Shown: piece after piece, positions 6,252 to 6,412 of the stretch | Numbering within the stretch: position 1 is the stretch's first letter | Layout: the number at the start of each line of letters is the position of its first letter | Assembly: GCA_035495465.1 (NCBI GenBank) | Contig: DATJFX010000068.1 | Coordinates: 1-6,412, forward strand | From: DATJFX01 sp035495465 | GTDB lineage: Bacteria > Patescibacteriota > Doudnabacteria > UBA920 > O2-02-FULL-48-8 | Direction: 5' to 3' | Length of the DNA: 6,412 bases | Translations under genes and position numbers: made by a program | Notes under the pieces: model-generated | Told to the model about the DNA's origin: nothing | The model's database searches: none | What the model saw: the letters and a program-made list of their open reading frames with translations, nothing else

Positions 6252-6393
6252 CCCCGTAATACAACTTTGATGCTTTTGCCTTTAAAATGGTTTGATAACC
6301 ATCTTTATTCTAACAGATTTAGCATAAATAGATAGTAAATTCGTAATACTAGGCAAAAGCAGAAAACCCTTTATCAAAGTTGATATACGGGGT
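6251..6393. repeat. Non-coding element bounded by long imperfect inverted repeats (MITE-like or structured RNA)
   Basis: ACCCCGTA (6251-6258) pairs with TACGGGGT (6386-6393). CAACTTTGAT (6262-6271) pairs with ATCAAAGTTG (6373-6382), and GCTTTTGCCT (6272-6281) pairs with AGGCAAAAGC (6351-6360). That is 28 perfect base pairs interrupted by one symmetric ATA/ATA internal loop and a 12-nt extra segment (6361-6372) on the right arm only. The 69-nt interior is AT-rich, has no credible reading frame, and contains a perfect 6-bp hairpin ATGGTT-TGAT-AACCAT (6287-6302). The overall form suits a small non-autonomous transposable element, a deletion remnant of an insertion sequence, or a structured RNA. 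The flanks share only a 2-bp CA on each side, too short to prove a target duplication. The remaining 6394-6412 holds no recognisable feature. Confidence 0.6.
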
Positions 6394-6412
6394 CAAGTAT
6401 TATGAATATTTA

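Noticed and set aside
6402..6412. ATG at the right edge that could begin another gene
   Set aside because: Only three codons are visible and nothing supports translation.
6199..6412. CRISPR array
   Set aside because: The repeats here are inverted and present once, with no regular direct repeats or spacers.

Overview
The window looks like chromosomal DNA from a bacterium with low to moderate GC content, most probably a member of the Patescibacteria (Candidate Phyla Radiation). This assignment is an inference from gene content and protein style: a compact ComF with an N-terminal zinc ribbon, a ClpC-type unfoldase lying directly against comF, a short ECF-type sigma factor, and E. coli-like -35/-10 promoters combined with no visible Shine-Dalgarno sequence at any of the five starts. 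It is not proven here. The standard genetic code fits all the reading frames.

Layout. Positions 1-266 (minus) hold the N-terminal 88 residues of an ECF sigma factor that runs off the left edge, with a plausible extended -10 promoter in front of it. Positions 386-2077 (minus) encode a membrane-anchored family GH10 endo-xylanase with an extra N-terminal beta-sandwich region; a perfect 9-bp hairpin covers its stop codon. A 108-bp divergent gap carries a good sigma70 promoter for a plus-strand tRNA-Ser(GCU) at 2186-2276. It is followed 14 nt later by a PAP2-family membrane phosphatase (2291-2947). That gene converges, with only 16 bp between stop codons, on a minus-strand pair, clpC (3676-6198) then comF (2964-3674), separated by a single base and almost certainly one operon. 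The right edge (6199-6412) is non-coding: the clpC promoter, an 18-nt palindrome on its -10, and a roughly 143-bp imperfect inverted repeat.

How the parts relate. clpC (protein quality control or regulated proteolysis) and comF (DNA uptake or phosphoribosyltransferase-like role) are read from one strong promoter. The xylanase and the sigma factor are neighbours on the same strand, but each seems to have its own signals, so a regulatory link is only possible. The tRNA and the PAP2 gene probably share a transcript.

Nothing here amounts to a clear new defence or mobile system. The items most worth a second look are the non-coding inverted-repeat element at the right end, the 12-bp perfect hairpin inside the start of comF, and a surface-type xylanase with altered active-site residues in what is probably a reduced-genome organism. 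No gap between genes exceeds 300 bases.
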